From Desulfobulbus oligotrophicus (GTDB taxonomy: Bacteria; Desulfobacterota; Desulfobulbia; Desulfobulbales; Desulfobulbaceae), in contig NZ_CP054140.1 in the NCBI RefSeq assembly GCF_016446285.1, positions 2,027,501 to 2,091,500 of the forward strand: a stretch of DNA of 64,000 nt, in the 5' to 3' direction. This document shows positions 53,019-59,242 of this stretch, in pieces; the first letter of the stretch is position 1; each line of letters starts with the position of its first letter. A program made the translations under genes and the position numbers. Under the pieces are notes generated by a model. It did not search any database, was not told the DNA's origin, and saw only the letters and a list, made by a program, of their open reading frames with translations.

Positions 53019-53073
53019 AGTATCAATTCACCCAAGCCGACGTCTTTGATGCGGCTAAATTCAGACGTTAGTA
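53019..53073 (+). other. attC-like integron recombination site
   Basis: The sequence CAATTCACCCAAGCCGACG, then nine bases, then GCGGCTAAATTCAGACGTTAG closely follows the aadA-type attC layout. CAAGCCGAC is the L'' arm, GCGGCT begins the L' arm, and CGTTAGTA contains the R' core GTTAG. The outer R'' box (TCTAGTAT) is degenerate. A new gene with different base composition starts 20 bases later. No integrase gene is in the window. Confidence 0.62.
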
Positions 53074-53092
53074 CATAAGTTGGGGAATATTA

Positions 53093-53533
53093 ATGGCTGA
53101 TGATATGGAAGAAAGAAAAACGATATATGGCAACACCAGACAAGATCTTCTTACGCGCAATTTATCCAATTCAGAAAAATACGATAATGCAATTCTTACT
53201 CTTTCAACGGGAATATTAGCAATTTCTCTAGCATTCATTAAAGACATAGTGCCTCTAAATAAAGTATCGTATATTTATTTACTTATAACATCTTGGATCT
53301 CGTTTGGTTTGGCAATTGTGTCAACCTTAGTATCGTTTAGATTAAGTCAACTTGCTATAAATCGTCAACTTAAGTACGCTGAAAAATATTACCTTGATAA
53401 AGAAGATGAATATTTGAAAAAAGAAAATCGTCTCGCAAAGTATACAGAATATTTAAATTATACTTCAGGTATATTTTTTGTTGCTGGTATAGTGACAACT
53501 ATTTTATTTGTATCAATAAATATTTCAGGATAA
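53093..53533 (+). CDS. AT-rich small membrane protein (cassette-borne, unknown)
   Basis: The 146-residue protein has two clear membrane segments in the N-terminal half (ILTLSTGILAISLAFIKDIV and YIYLLITSWISFGLAIVSTL) and one at the C-terminus (FFVAGIVTTILFVSIN). A charged coiled linker (KYAEKYYLDKEDEYLKKENR) lies between. The base composition is strikingly AT-rich compared with both neighbours. The layout recalls small SLATT-type effectors that sit in membranes near defence modules, but this is only a structural resemblance. It begins 20 bases after the attC-like core and is followed by a short partner gene 6 bases later. Confidence 0.65.
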   Translation: MADDMEERKTIYGNTRQDLLTRNLSNSEKYDNAILTLSTGILAISLAFIKDIVPLNKVSYIYLLITSWISFGLAIVSTLVSFRLSQLAINRQLKYAEKYYLDKEDEYLKKENRLAKYTEYLNYTSGIFFVAGIVTTILFVSINISG

Positions 53534-53539
53534 AATAAC

Positions 53540-53719
53540 ATGACTAAAAAAATTACAAAAGATGGTGCTTCTATACCAAGATTTCAGAAAATACAAACAG
53601 AAACAGGGAAAAGAGGTGCAACAATCTCCGAATTGCAACCCGTAAAAACACCTGCAACAACCACGCAGGGATCAAATACTCAAAGCTCCCAATCACAAGG
53701 GACTACGAAAAAAGAATAA
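53540..53719 (+). CDS. Short polar protein, probable partner of the preceding membrane protein
   Basis: The 59-residue product has a basic start (MTKKITKDGASIPRFQKIQT) and a Thr/Gln/Ser-rich tail without predicted structure (TTTQGSNTQSSQSQGTTKKE). It starts six bases after the membrane-protein stop, so the two are probably co-translated. Base composition matches that gene. No domain is recognised. Confidence 0.5.
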   Translation: MTKKITKDGASIPRFQKIQTETGKRGATISELQPVKTPATTTQGSNTQSSQSQGTTKKE

Positions 53720-53940
53720 ACGTGTTAACCCGTCAATACAGTCGATCGCTAACACTCCAGTTTTTTCGCCGTTCGTGGCGGCTGTGCGCCAAGAGTCGTG
53801 GTACTGACTTCGTCAAGCACCTTGCCCTGTCGTTTTGCACCAGAACAGGATACTTGACCGGACACCACACACTGATCATTCAAATTTCGTTTGTCTGATC
53901 GGCGCACGACACCGGTCAGCACCACAATTAGGACTTTGCT
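53720..53940. other. Cassette-end region, possibly a second degenerate attC
   Basis: The stretch holds GTTAACC (53724) and GCTAAC (53750) and ends with ATTAGGAC near 53930, which could be worn attC core parts. The spacing and arms could not be paired, so no site is claimed. No gene is seen. Confidence 0.35.
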
Positions 53941-54069
53941 ATGACATCACAAGCACTTCAGGTATTCGAGTGCGCTATTCAAGACGCCACGGAACTCCTC
54001 GGCCACTTCGATACCCTCAATACGCAACCTCCGCCACCAAGTGCGGAAGTTCTCAAACGCGCCAGCCTA
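53941..54069 (+). pseudogene. 5' fragment of a gene truncated by the IS630 array
   Basis: The first 43 codons are intact (MTSQALQVFECAIQDATELL, then GHFDTLNTQPPPPSAEVLK) behind an AGGAC site. The frame enters the first IS630 end at the CTAG target and stops soon after (54097). The start resembles HEPN-type (RiboL-PSP) proteins, but this rests on a short match. The rest of the gene is not present beyond the array, where an IS4 relic follows instead. Confidence 0.45.
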
Positions 54070-55152
54070 GTGCCCCGTGCGGTTAGTGTCGTCTTTTAAT
54101 TTTGAGACCTTTTCAAGTATCACCGCTGCAGTCTTTGTCCATGTGAATGGCTTGGCCGATCTGTTATTGTGCTGCTTGATGAAGCGGTGGATTTCATCTC
54201 TGAGATCTTTGACACTTGTAAACACCCCTCGGTGGATGGCTCTGCGCTCCAGTTGGCCGAACCAGCTTTCAACCGCATTCAGCCATGATGCACTGGTTGG
54301 TGTGAAATGGAACGTAAACCGAGGGTGAGCCTTGAGCCATTGCATCACATCTGCCGTTTTATGGGTACTGCTGTTGTCCAGTATGACATGGAGGGCAACC
54401 TCGGCTGGAACGGCCCTATTCAACTGCCGCAAGAAGTCGAGAAACTCCTTGGCTCGATGCCTTTTGGTTGTTCGGCCAAGCACTTGTCCGGTTAAAATGT
54501 CGAAGGCAGCGTATAAATTGGTGGTGCCATTTCGTTTGTAATCATGCGTGCGACGCTCAATCTGGCCGGGCCGCATGGGCAACATTGGCTGGGTACGATC
54601 CAACGCTTGAATCTGCGTTTTCTCATCAACGGAAAACACAGCCGCATTTTCAGGTGGATTCATGTACAGGCCAACAATATCGATTACTTTTTCAGCAAAA
54701 TTCGGATCATTGCTGATTTTGAAATTTTTAAGCCGATGCGGTTTTAAATCGGCTGCATTCCATATCTGTCGCACCTGCCACGTGGTGACCTTGGCGGCTT
54801 TGGCCATAAGGCGAACACTCCAATGGGTTGCCTCATGAGGAATGCACTCAACTGTCATCCGCAAAACTTCTTTGACCGTTGCATCGGTCAGTTTTTTTGG
54901 CTGGCCGCTACGAGGACGATCGACAAGCCCGTGGATGCCATACTCTTTAAATCGTTTCCTCCATCGATAGATTGTGCGAAAAGTTGTCCCTAATTCGACA
55001 ATCAAATCCTCGGCAGTTTTACCTGATGCCGTTAAGAGGATAATCTTGGCCCGAGATGCCAGATCTTGGGCTGTTTTCGGTGAGCGCAACAACGCCTCAA
55101 GGTCTTGGCGTTGTTCGTCTGTTATCGTAAATTTCTCGTGTTTGCGTGCCAT
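54067..55152 (-). CDS. IS630-family transposase, copy 1
   Basis: The 361-residue DDE transposase has an N-terminal helix-turn-helix pair (LASRAKIILLTASGKTAEDL, TTFRTIYRWRKRFKEYGIHG) and the catalytic core with VFSVDEKTQIQ, HVILDNSSTHK and WLNAVESWFGQLE. The spacing of the last Asp and Glu is about 35 residues, as in the family. The frame reads through the terminal repeat (DDTNRTGH), and its stop TAG is formed by the duplicated TA plus the next base of flanking DNA. The gene is intact and probably active. Confidence 0.95.
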   Translation of the reverse strand: MARKHEKFTITDEQRQDLEALLRSPKTAQDLASRAKIILLTASGKTAEDLIVELGTTFRTIYRWRKRFKEYGIHGLVDRPRSGQPKKLTDATVKEVLRMTVECIPHEATHWSVRLMAKAAKVTTWQVRQIWNAADLKPHRLKNFKISNDPNFAEKVIDIVGLYMNPPENAAVFSVDEKTQIQALDRTQPMLPMRPGQIERRTHDYKRNGTTNLYAAFDILTGQVLGRTTKRHRAKEFLDFLRQLNRAVPAEVALHVILDNSSTHKTADVMQWLKAHPRFTFHFTPTSASWLNAVESWFGQLERRAIHRGVFTSVKDLRDEIHRFIKQHNNRSAKPFTWTKTAAVILEKVSKLKDDTNRTGH

Positions 55153-55205
55153 ACGGCACTATAACACAAGAAATATTAAAAGACTCTATTAACCGCACGG
55201 GACAC
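54070..55205 (-). mobile_element. IS630-family element, copy 1 of 3
   Basis: A 1136-base element bounded by inverted repeats GTGCCCCGTGCGGTTA (left, one mismatch to the other copies) and TAACCGCACGGGACAC (right). It lies between TA dinucleotides at 54068-54069 and 55206-55207. The left flank keeps C before TA, giving CTAG at the junction. The left mismatch is unique to this copy. Confidence 0.92.
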
Positions 55206-56290
55206 TAGTGTCCCGTGCGGTTAGTGTCGTCTTTTAATTTTGAGACCTTTTCAAGTATCACCGCTGCAGTCTTTGTCCATGTGAATGGCTTGGCCGATCT
55301 GTTATTGTGCTGCTTGATGAAGCGGTGGATTTCATCTCTGAGATCTTTGACACTTGTAAACACCCCTCGGTGGATGGCTCTGCGCTCCAGTTGGCCGAAC
55401 CAGCTTTCAACCGCATTCAGCCATGATGTACTGGTTGGTGTGAAATGGAACGTAAACCGAGGGTGGGCCTTGAGCCATTGCATCACATCTGCCGTTTTAT
55501 GGGTACTGCTGTTGTCCAGTATGACATGGAGGGCAACCTCGGCTGGAACGGCCCTATTCAACTGCCGCAAGAAGTCGAGAAACTCCTTGGCTCGATGCCT
55601 TTTGGTTGTTCGGCCAAGCACTTGTCCGGTTAAAATGTCGAAGGCAGCGTATAAATTGGTGGTGCCATTTCGTTTGTAATCATGCGTGCGACGCTCAATC
55701 TGGCCGGGCCGCATGGGCAACATTGGCTGGGTACGATCCAACGCTTGAATCTGCGTTTTCTCATCAACGGAAAACACAGCCGCATTTTCAGGTGGATTCA
55801 TGTACAGGCCAACAATATCGATTACTTTCTCAGCAAAATTCGGATCATTGCTGATTTTGAAATTTTTAAGCCGATGCGGTTTTAAATCGGCTGCATTCCA
55901 TATCTGTCGCACCTGCCACGTGGTGACCTTGGCGGCTTTGGCCATAAGGCGAACACTCCAATGGGTTGCCTCATGAGGAATGCACTCAACTGTCATCCGC
56001 AAAACTTCTTTGACCGTTGCATCGGTCAGTTTTTTGGGCTGGCCGCTACGAGGACGATCGACAAGCCCGTGGATGCCATACTCTTTAAATCGTTTCCTCC
56101 ATCGATAGATTGTACGAAAAGTTGTCCCTAATTCGACAATCAAATCCTCGGCAGTTTTACCTGATGCCGTTAAGAGGATAATCTTGGCCCGAGATGCCAG
56201 ATCTTGGGCTGTTTTCGGTGAGCGCAACAACGCCTCAAGGTCTTGGCGTTGTTCGTCTGTTATCGTAAATTTCTCGTGTCTGCGTGCCAT
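55205..56290 (-). CDS. IS630-family transposase, copy 2
   Basis: 361 residues, differing from copy 1 at two visible positions: MARRHEKF for MARKHEKF, and TPTSTSW for TPTSASW next to the catalytic Glu region. The three DDE residues are unchanged. Its TAG stop is supplied by the shared TA and the terminal base of copy 1. Confidence 0.95.
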   Translation of the reverse strand: MARRHEKFTITDEQRQDLEALLRSPKTAQDLASRAKIILLTASGKTAEDLIVELGTTFRTIYRWRKRFKEYGIHGLVDRPRSGQPKKLTDATVKEVLRMTVECIPHEATHWSVRLMAKAAKVTTWQVRQIWNAADLKPHRLKNFKISNDPNFAEKVIDIVGLYMNPPENAAVFSVDEKTQIQALDRTQPMLPMRPGQIERRTHDYKRNGTTNLYAAFDILTGQVLGRTTKRHRAKEFLDFLRQLNRAVPAEVALHVILDNSSTHKTADVMQWLKAHPRFTFHFTPTSTSWLNAVESWFGQLERRAIHRGVFTSVKDLRDEIHRFIKQHNNRSAKPFTWTKTAAVILEKVSKLKDDTNRTGH

Positions 56291-56343
56291 ACGGCACTAT
56301 AACACAAGAAATATTAAAAGACTCTATTAACCGCACGGGACAC
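55208..56343 (-). mobile_element. IS630-family element, copy 2 of 3
   Basis: Same length and direction as copy 1, sharing one TA (55206-55207) with it and one TA (56344-56345) with copy 3. Both ends have the canonical GTGTCCCGTGCGGTTA repeat. The junction with copy 1 is a perfect 34-base palindrome across TA. Confidence 0.92.
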
Positions 56344-57428
56344 TAGTGTCCCGTGCGGTTAGTGTCGTCTTTTAATTTTGAGACCTTTTCAAGTATCACC
56401 GCTGCAGTCTTTGTCCATGTGAATGGCTTGGCCGATCTGTTATTGTGCTGCTTGATGAAGCGGTGGATTTCATCTCTGAGATCTTTGACACTTGTAAACA
56501 CCCCTCGGTGGATGGCTCTGCGCTCCAGTTGGCCGAACCAGCTTTCAACCGCATTCAGCCATGATGCACTGGTTGGTGTGAAATGGAACGTAAACCGAGG
56601 GTGGGCCTTGAGCCATTGCATCACATCTGCCGTTTTATGGGTACTGCTGTTGTCCAGTATGACATGGAGGGCAACCTCGGCTGGAACGGCCCTATTCAAC
56701 TGCCGCAAGAAGTCGAGAAACTCCTTGGCTCGATGCCTTTTGGTTGTTCGGCCAAGCACTTGTCCGGTTAAAATGTCGAAGGCAGCGTATAAATTGGTGG
56801 TGCCATTTCGTTTGTAATCATGCGTGCGACGCTCAATCTGGCCGGGCCGCATGGGCAACATTGGCTGGGTACGATCCAACGCTTGAATCTGCGTTTTCTC
56901 ATCAACGGAAAACACAGCCGCATTTTCAGGTGGATTCATGTACAGGCCAACAATATCGATTACTTTCTCAGCAAAATTCGGATCATTGCTGATTTTGAAA
57001 TTTTTAAGCCGATGCGGTTTTAAATCGGCTGCATTCCATATCTGTCGCACCTGCCACGTGGTGACCTTGGCGGCTTTGGCCATAAGGCGAACACTCCAAT
57101 GGGTTGCCTCATGAGGAATGCACTCAACTGTCATCCGCAAAACTTCTTTGACCGTTGCATCGGTCAGTTTTTTTGGCTGGCCGCTACGAGGACGATCGAC
57201 AAGCCCGTGGATGCCATACTCTTTAAATCGTTTCCTCCATCGATAGATTGTGCGAAAAGTTGTCCCTAATTCGACAATCAAATCCTCGGCAGTTTTACCT
57301 GATGCCGTTAAGAGGATAATCTTGGCCCGAGATGCCAGATCTTGGGCTGTTTTCGGTGAGCGCAACAACGCCTCAAGGTCTTGGCGTTGTTCGTCTGTTA
57401 TCGTAAATTTCTCGTGTTTGCGTGCCAT
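56343..57428 (-). CDS. IS630-family transposase, copy 3
   Basis: 361 residues, the same as copy 1 by eye at the protein level. At the DNA level it shares some bases with copy 2 (GGGTGGGCC, TTTCTCAGC) and others with copy 1 (the MARK start). The mosaic pattern suggests recent duplication with little decay. Stop codon again formed by the TA junction. Confidence 0.95.
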   Translation of the reverse strand: MARKHEKFTITDEQRQDLEALLRSPKTAQDLASRAKIILLTASGKTAEDLIVELGTTFRTIYRWRKRFKEYGIHGLVDRPRSGQPKKLTDATVKEVLRMTVECIPHEATHWSVRLMAKAAKVTTWQVRQIWNAADLKPHRLKNFKISNDPNFAEKVIDIVGLYMNPPENAAVFSVDEKTQIQALDRTQPMLPMRPGQIERRTHDYKRNGTTNLYAAFDILTGQVLGRTTKRHRAKEFLDFLRQLNRAVPAEVALHVILDNSSTHKTADVMQWLKAHPRFTFHFTPTSASWLNAVESWFGQLERRAIHRGVFTSVKDLRDEIHRFIKQHNNRSAKPFTWTKTAAVILEKVSKLKDDTNRTGH

Positions 57429-57481
57429 ACGGCACTATAACACAAGAAATATTAAAAGACTCTATTAACCGCACGGGACAC
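56346..57481 (-). mobile_element. IS630-family element, copy 3 of 3
   Basis: Again 1136 bases with canonical repeats, between TA at 56344-56345 and TA at 57482-57483. The right flank reads CTAGGCGG, so the C-TA-G context is kept at the outer border too. It is the copy closest to the right flank. Confidence 0.92.
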
Positions 57482-57489
57482 TAGGCGGA

Positions 57490-57910
57490 TACGGCTGCGT
57501 CGCGCCGCTGATGTCCACGTTTCTGGCAGCAGTACCGCTTGTCCACCGTTTTTCTGATTCTCTGCGCGCGTTTGCTTGCTTTGGATGAGGGGCAGAGAAT
57601 GAAATTAAGCGGCAGGAAACTCACCCCATCCACCACCAGTCCAAGATCATGAGCTTGAATCCTTTCAGGCTTTGGTTGGCGTTGTGGTCGTAGACCCAGG
57701 CGAGCACAATTCAACCACCTTGGGACAAGACCGGTCATAGGTGCTGTCGTCGATGATCAGCACTTTCTCCCGTTGCTCGCCGATCAGCACCTTCAAGAAT
57801 CCCCCCACGTCACCAGGTTCAACAGCAAGGTCCGCCTGGTATACCGAAGATTCTTCAGGAATTCGCAGGTGCTATCCTTCTTAAATCCCGGTTCCCGGTT
57901 CTGGACAATA
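57490..57910 (-). pseudogene. IS4-family transposase relic
   Basis: Minus-strand fragments in different frames follow an IS4-type transposase in order. FKKDSTCEFLKNLRYTRRTL comes first, then VLIIDDSTYDRSCPKVVEL (the DDS block with the first Asp). LAWVYDHNANQSLKGFKLMI follows in another frame, then LGLVVDGVSFLPLNFILCPS and KTVDKRYCCQKRGH. The catalytic Glu region is missing, since the fragment stops at the IS630 border. At least two frame breaks make it inactive. Confidence 0.7.
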
Positions 57911-57965
57911 CCACGGGGTGTGCTCCTTGCAGTTTGCAGATACCGCTGCCGGCCGACAGGTGTCG

Positions 57966-58086
57966 GCCACTGCCGTATTTGCAGAAGAGTGAGAGTTGCG
58001 AATGGATAGAGTCACTTACTGTTTTGACAGATATTGCCGCCAAGAGCGGTGCCCGAGAGACAAGAAAGAATTGGTTGCATGAAAAT
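57966..58086 (+). repeat. Diverged direct repeat, copy B
   Basis: Partner of the segment at 52203-52332. The coding frame seen in copy A is shifted by one missing base after GAGTCACT; the later part reads YCFDRYCRQERCPRDKKELV. An eight-base piece present in copy A (TGAAGCCT) is missing at its left end. It lies just upstream of the FecR gene. Confidence 0.65.
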
Positions 58087-58190
58087 GGTCTGATCGGGTA
58101 GGTATTAAGAACAGATATGTTGATTATTCAGATACATCGTTCAATATCCCTGTACGGATGGCACCATCTTTTTATGGAGAAGAAACCGAT

Positions 58191-58628
58191 ATGAAAATAT
58201 ACTGTCTGGCAATGTCTTTTCTGCTGTCTTTATTGGTAACATCAGTCTATGCGGCGGATGTGGGCAGTGTTAAGAGTGTTGAAGGAGAGGCATGGATTGT
58301 GCGGGGTACCGAGCAGATCCCTGCACAGAAAGGGATGCGCCTTCAGGTGAGTGACAGGTTGAAAACCGGCCCCAACGGAGCAATGGGTCTCTTTTTGCGC
58401 GACGATACGATCATCTCGATGGGATCGGCCGGCGAAATGGTCCTTGTTGAATTTGTTTTTCAGCCCAGAACAAATGAATTGGGGATGCTGACTCGATTTC
58501 TGAAGGGCAGTTTTACCTATGTTTCCGGAATAATGGCCAGGTTGAATCCTGAGTCGGTGAAGATTGAAACACCGGTGAGTATGGTCTCCATTCGCGGCAC
58601 TCATTTTCTCGTGAATGTGAAGGGATAA
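58191..58628 (+). CDS. FecR-domain secreted protein
   Basis: The 145-residue protein has a signal peptide (IYCLAMSFLLSLLVTSVYA) and a FecR/LysM-like beta domain: VGSVKSVEGEAWIVRG, QVSDRLKTGPNGAMGLFLRD, and ETPVSMVSIRGTHFLV. The ATG at 58191 lies behind GGAGAAG; an upstream ATG in frame is not preferred. It is not a cytoplasmic FecR anti-sigma protein, since it lacks the transmembrane and sigma-binding part. It heads a three-gene unit with an OmpA-type lipoprotein and a CHASE2/HD-GYP protein, a combination often seen where envelope state is coupled to signalling. Confidence 0.85.
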   Translation: MKIYCLAMSFLLSLLVTSVYAADVGSVKSVEGEAWIVRGTEQIPAQKGMRLQVSDRLKTGPNGAMGLFLRDDTIISMGSAGEMVLVEFVFQPRTNELGMLTRFLKGSFTYVSGIMARLNPESVKIETPVSMVSIRGTHFLVNVKG

Positions 58629-58642
58629 CCAGGGAGGATGAC

Positions 58643-59236
58643 ATGCGACACTGGATAGTGATGGTAGTTGTCTGTTGGTTTATTGCAGGTTGTGCGCCGA
58701 AAGAAACGTTTGTCCTTCTGCCCGATCCCGATGGTACAGTGGGCAACATCGTTGTCTCCAATCCCCATGGCTCTCAAACGATGAATGCTGCCCAGCAGGC
58801 GGTAACAGTGAAGAGCGAGGCCGACAGCCCCAGTGAAGCCAGGATCATGGAAGAGAAGGAAATTCGTCTGCTGTTTGGCAGGGCTCTGGACATCCAGCCA
58901 TCGCCCCCGGCCAAGTTCTTTCTTTACTTTCAAAGCAGTTCCAGTCAACCCAAACCCGAATCTGCAACTGAGATCCCCAGAATTCTGGCGGCCATAAAAG
59001 AAAGAGGGTCCATGGATATCAGTATCGATGGCCATACGGATCGGATGGGAGACGATGCCTATAACGAGAGTCTCTCTCTTCGGCGTGCGGAATACATTCA
59101 GTCGTTGCTGGAACAGTACGGTGTTGATCCAAAGTACATCTCCACCACCTCGCACGGCAAGAACAACCCTCTCGTGCCTACGGTTGACAACGTGTCGGAG
59201 CCACGCAACCGGCGCGTTGAGGTTATCGTTCGTTAA
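58643..59236 (+). CDS. OmpA-family lipoprotein
   Basis: The 197-residue protein has a lipoprotein signal ending WFIAGC. The C-terminal OmpA-like domain binds diaminopimelate of peptidoglycan: FFLYFQSSSSQ, ISIDGHTDRMGDDAYNESLS, LRRAEYIQSLLEQYGV and RNRRVEVIV, with the usual Asp and Arg present. The N-terminal part is short and unassigned (FVLLPDPDGTVGNIVVSNPH). It starts 14 bases after the FecR gene, and its stop is six bases before the next start. Confidence 0.9.
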   Translation: MRHWIVMVVVCWFIAGCAPKETFVLLPDPDGTVGNIVVSNPHGSQTMNAAQQAVTVKSEADSPSEARIMEEKEIRLLFGRALDIQPSPPAKFFLYFQSSSSQPKPESATEIPRILAAIKERGSMDISIDGHTDRMGDDAYNESLSLRRAEYIQSLLEQYGVDPKYISTTSHGKNNPLVPTVDNVSEPRNRRVEVIVR

Positions 59237-59242
59237 CCCGCC

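Noticed and set aside
52487-53078. Long frames on both strands between the zinc-ribbon gene and the attC-like site
   Set aside because: No ribosome site or family match; the plus frame passes through the attC-like arms and the minus frame covers the zinc-ribbon gene.
53720-53940. Second attC site
   Set aside because: Core-like heptamers occur, but the arms do not pair and spacing is inconsistent.
54068-57483. CRISPR-like or satellite repeat array
   Set aside because: The repeat unit is a full transposase-bearing IS element, not short repeats with spacers. No CRISPR array was seen anywhere.
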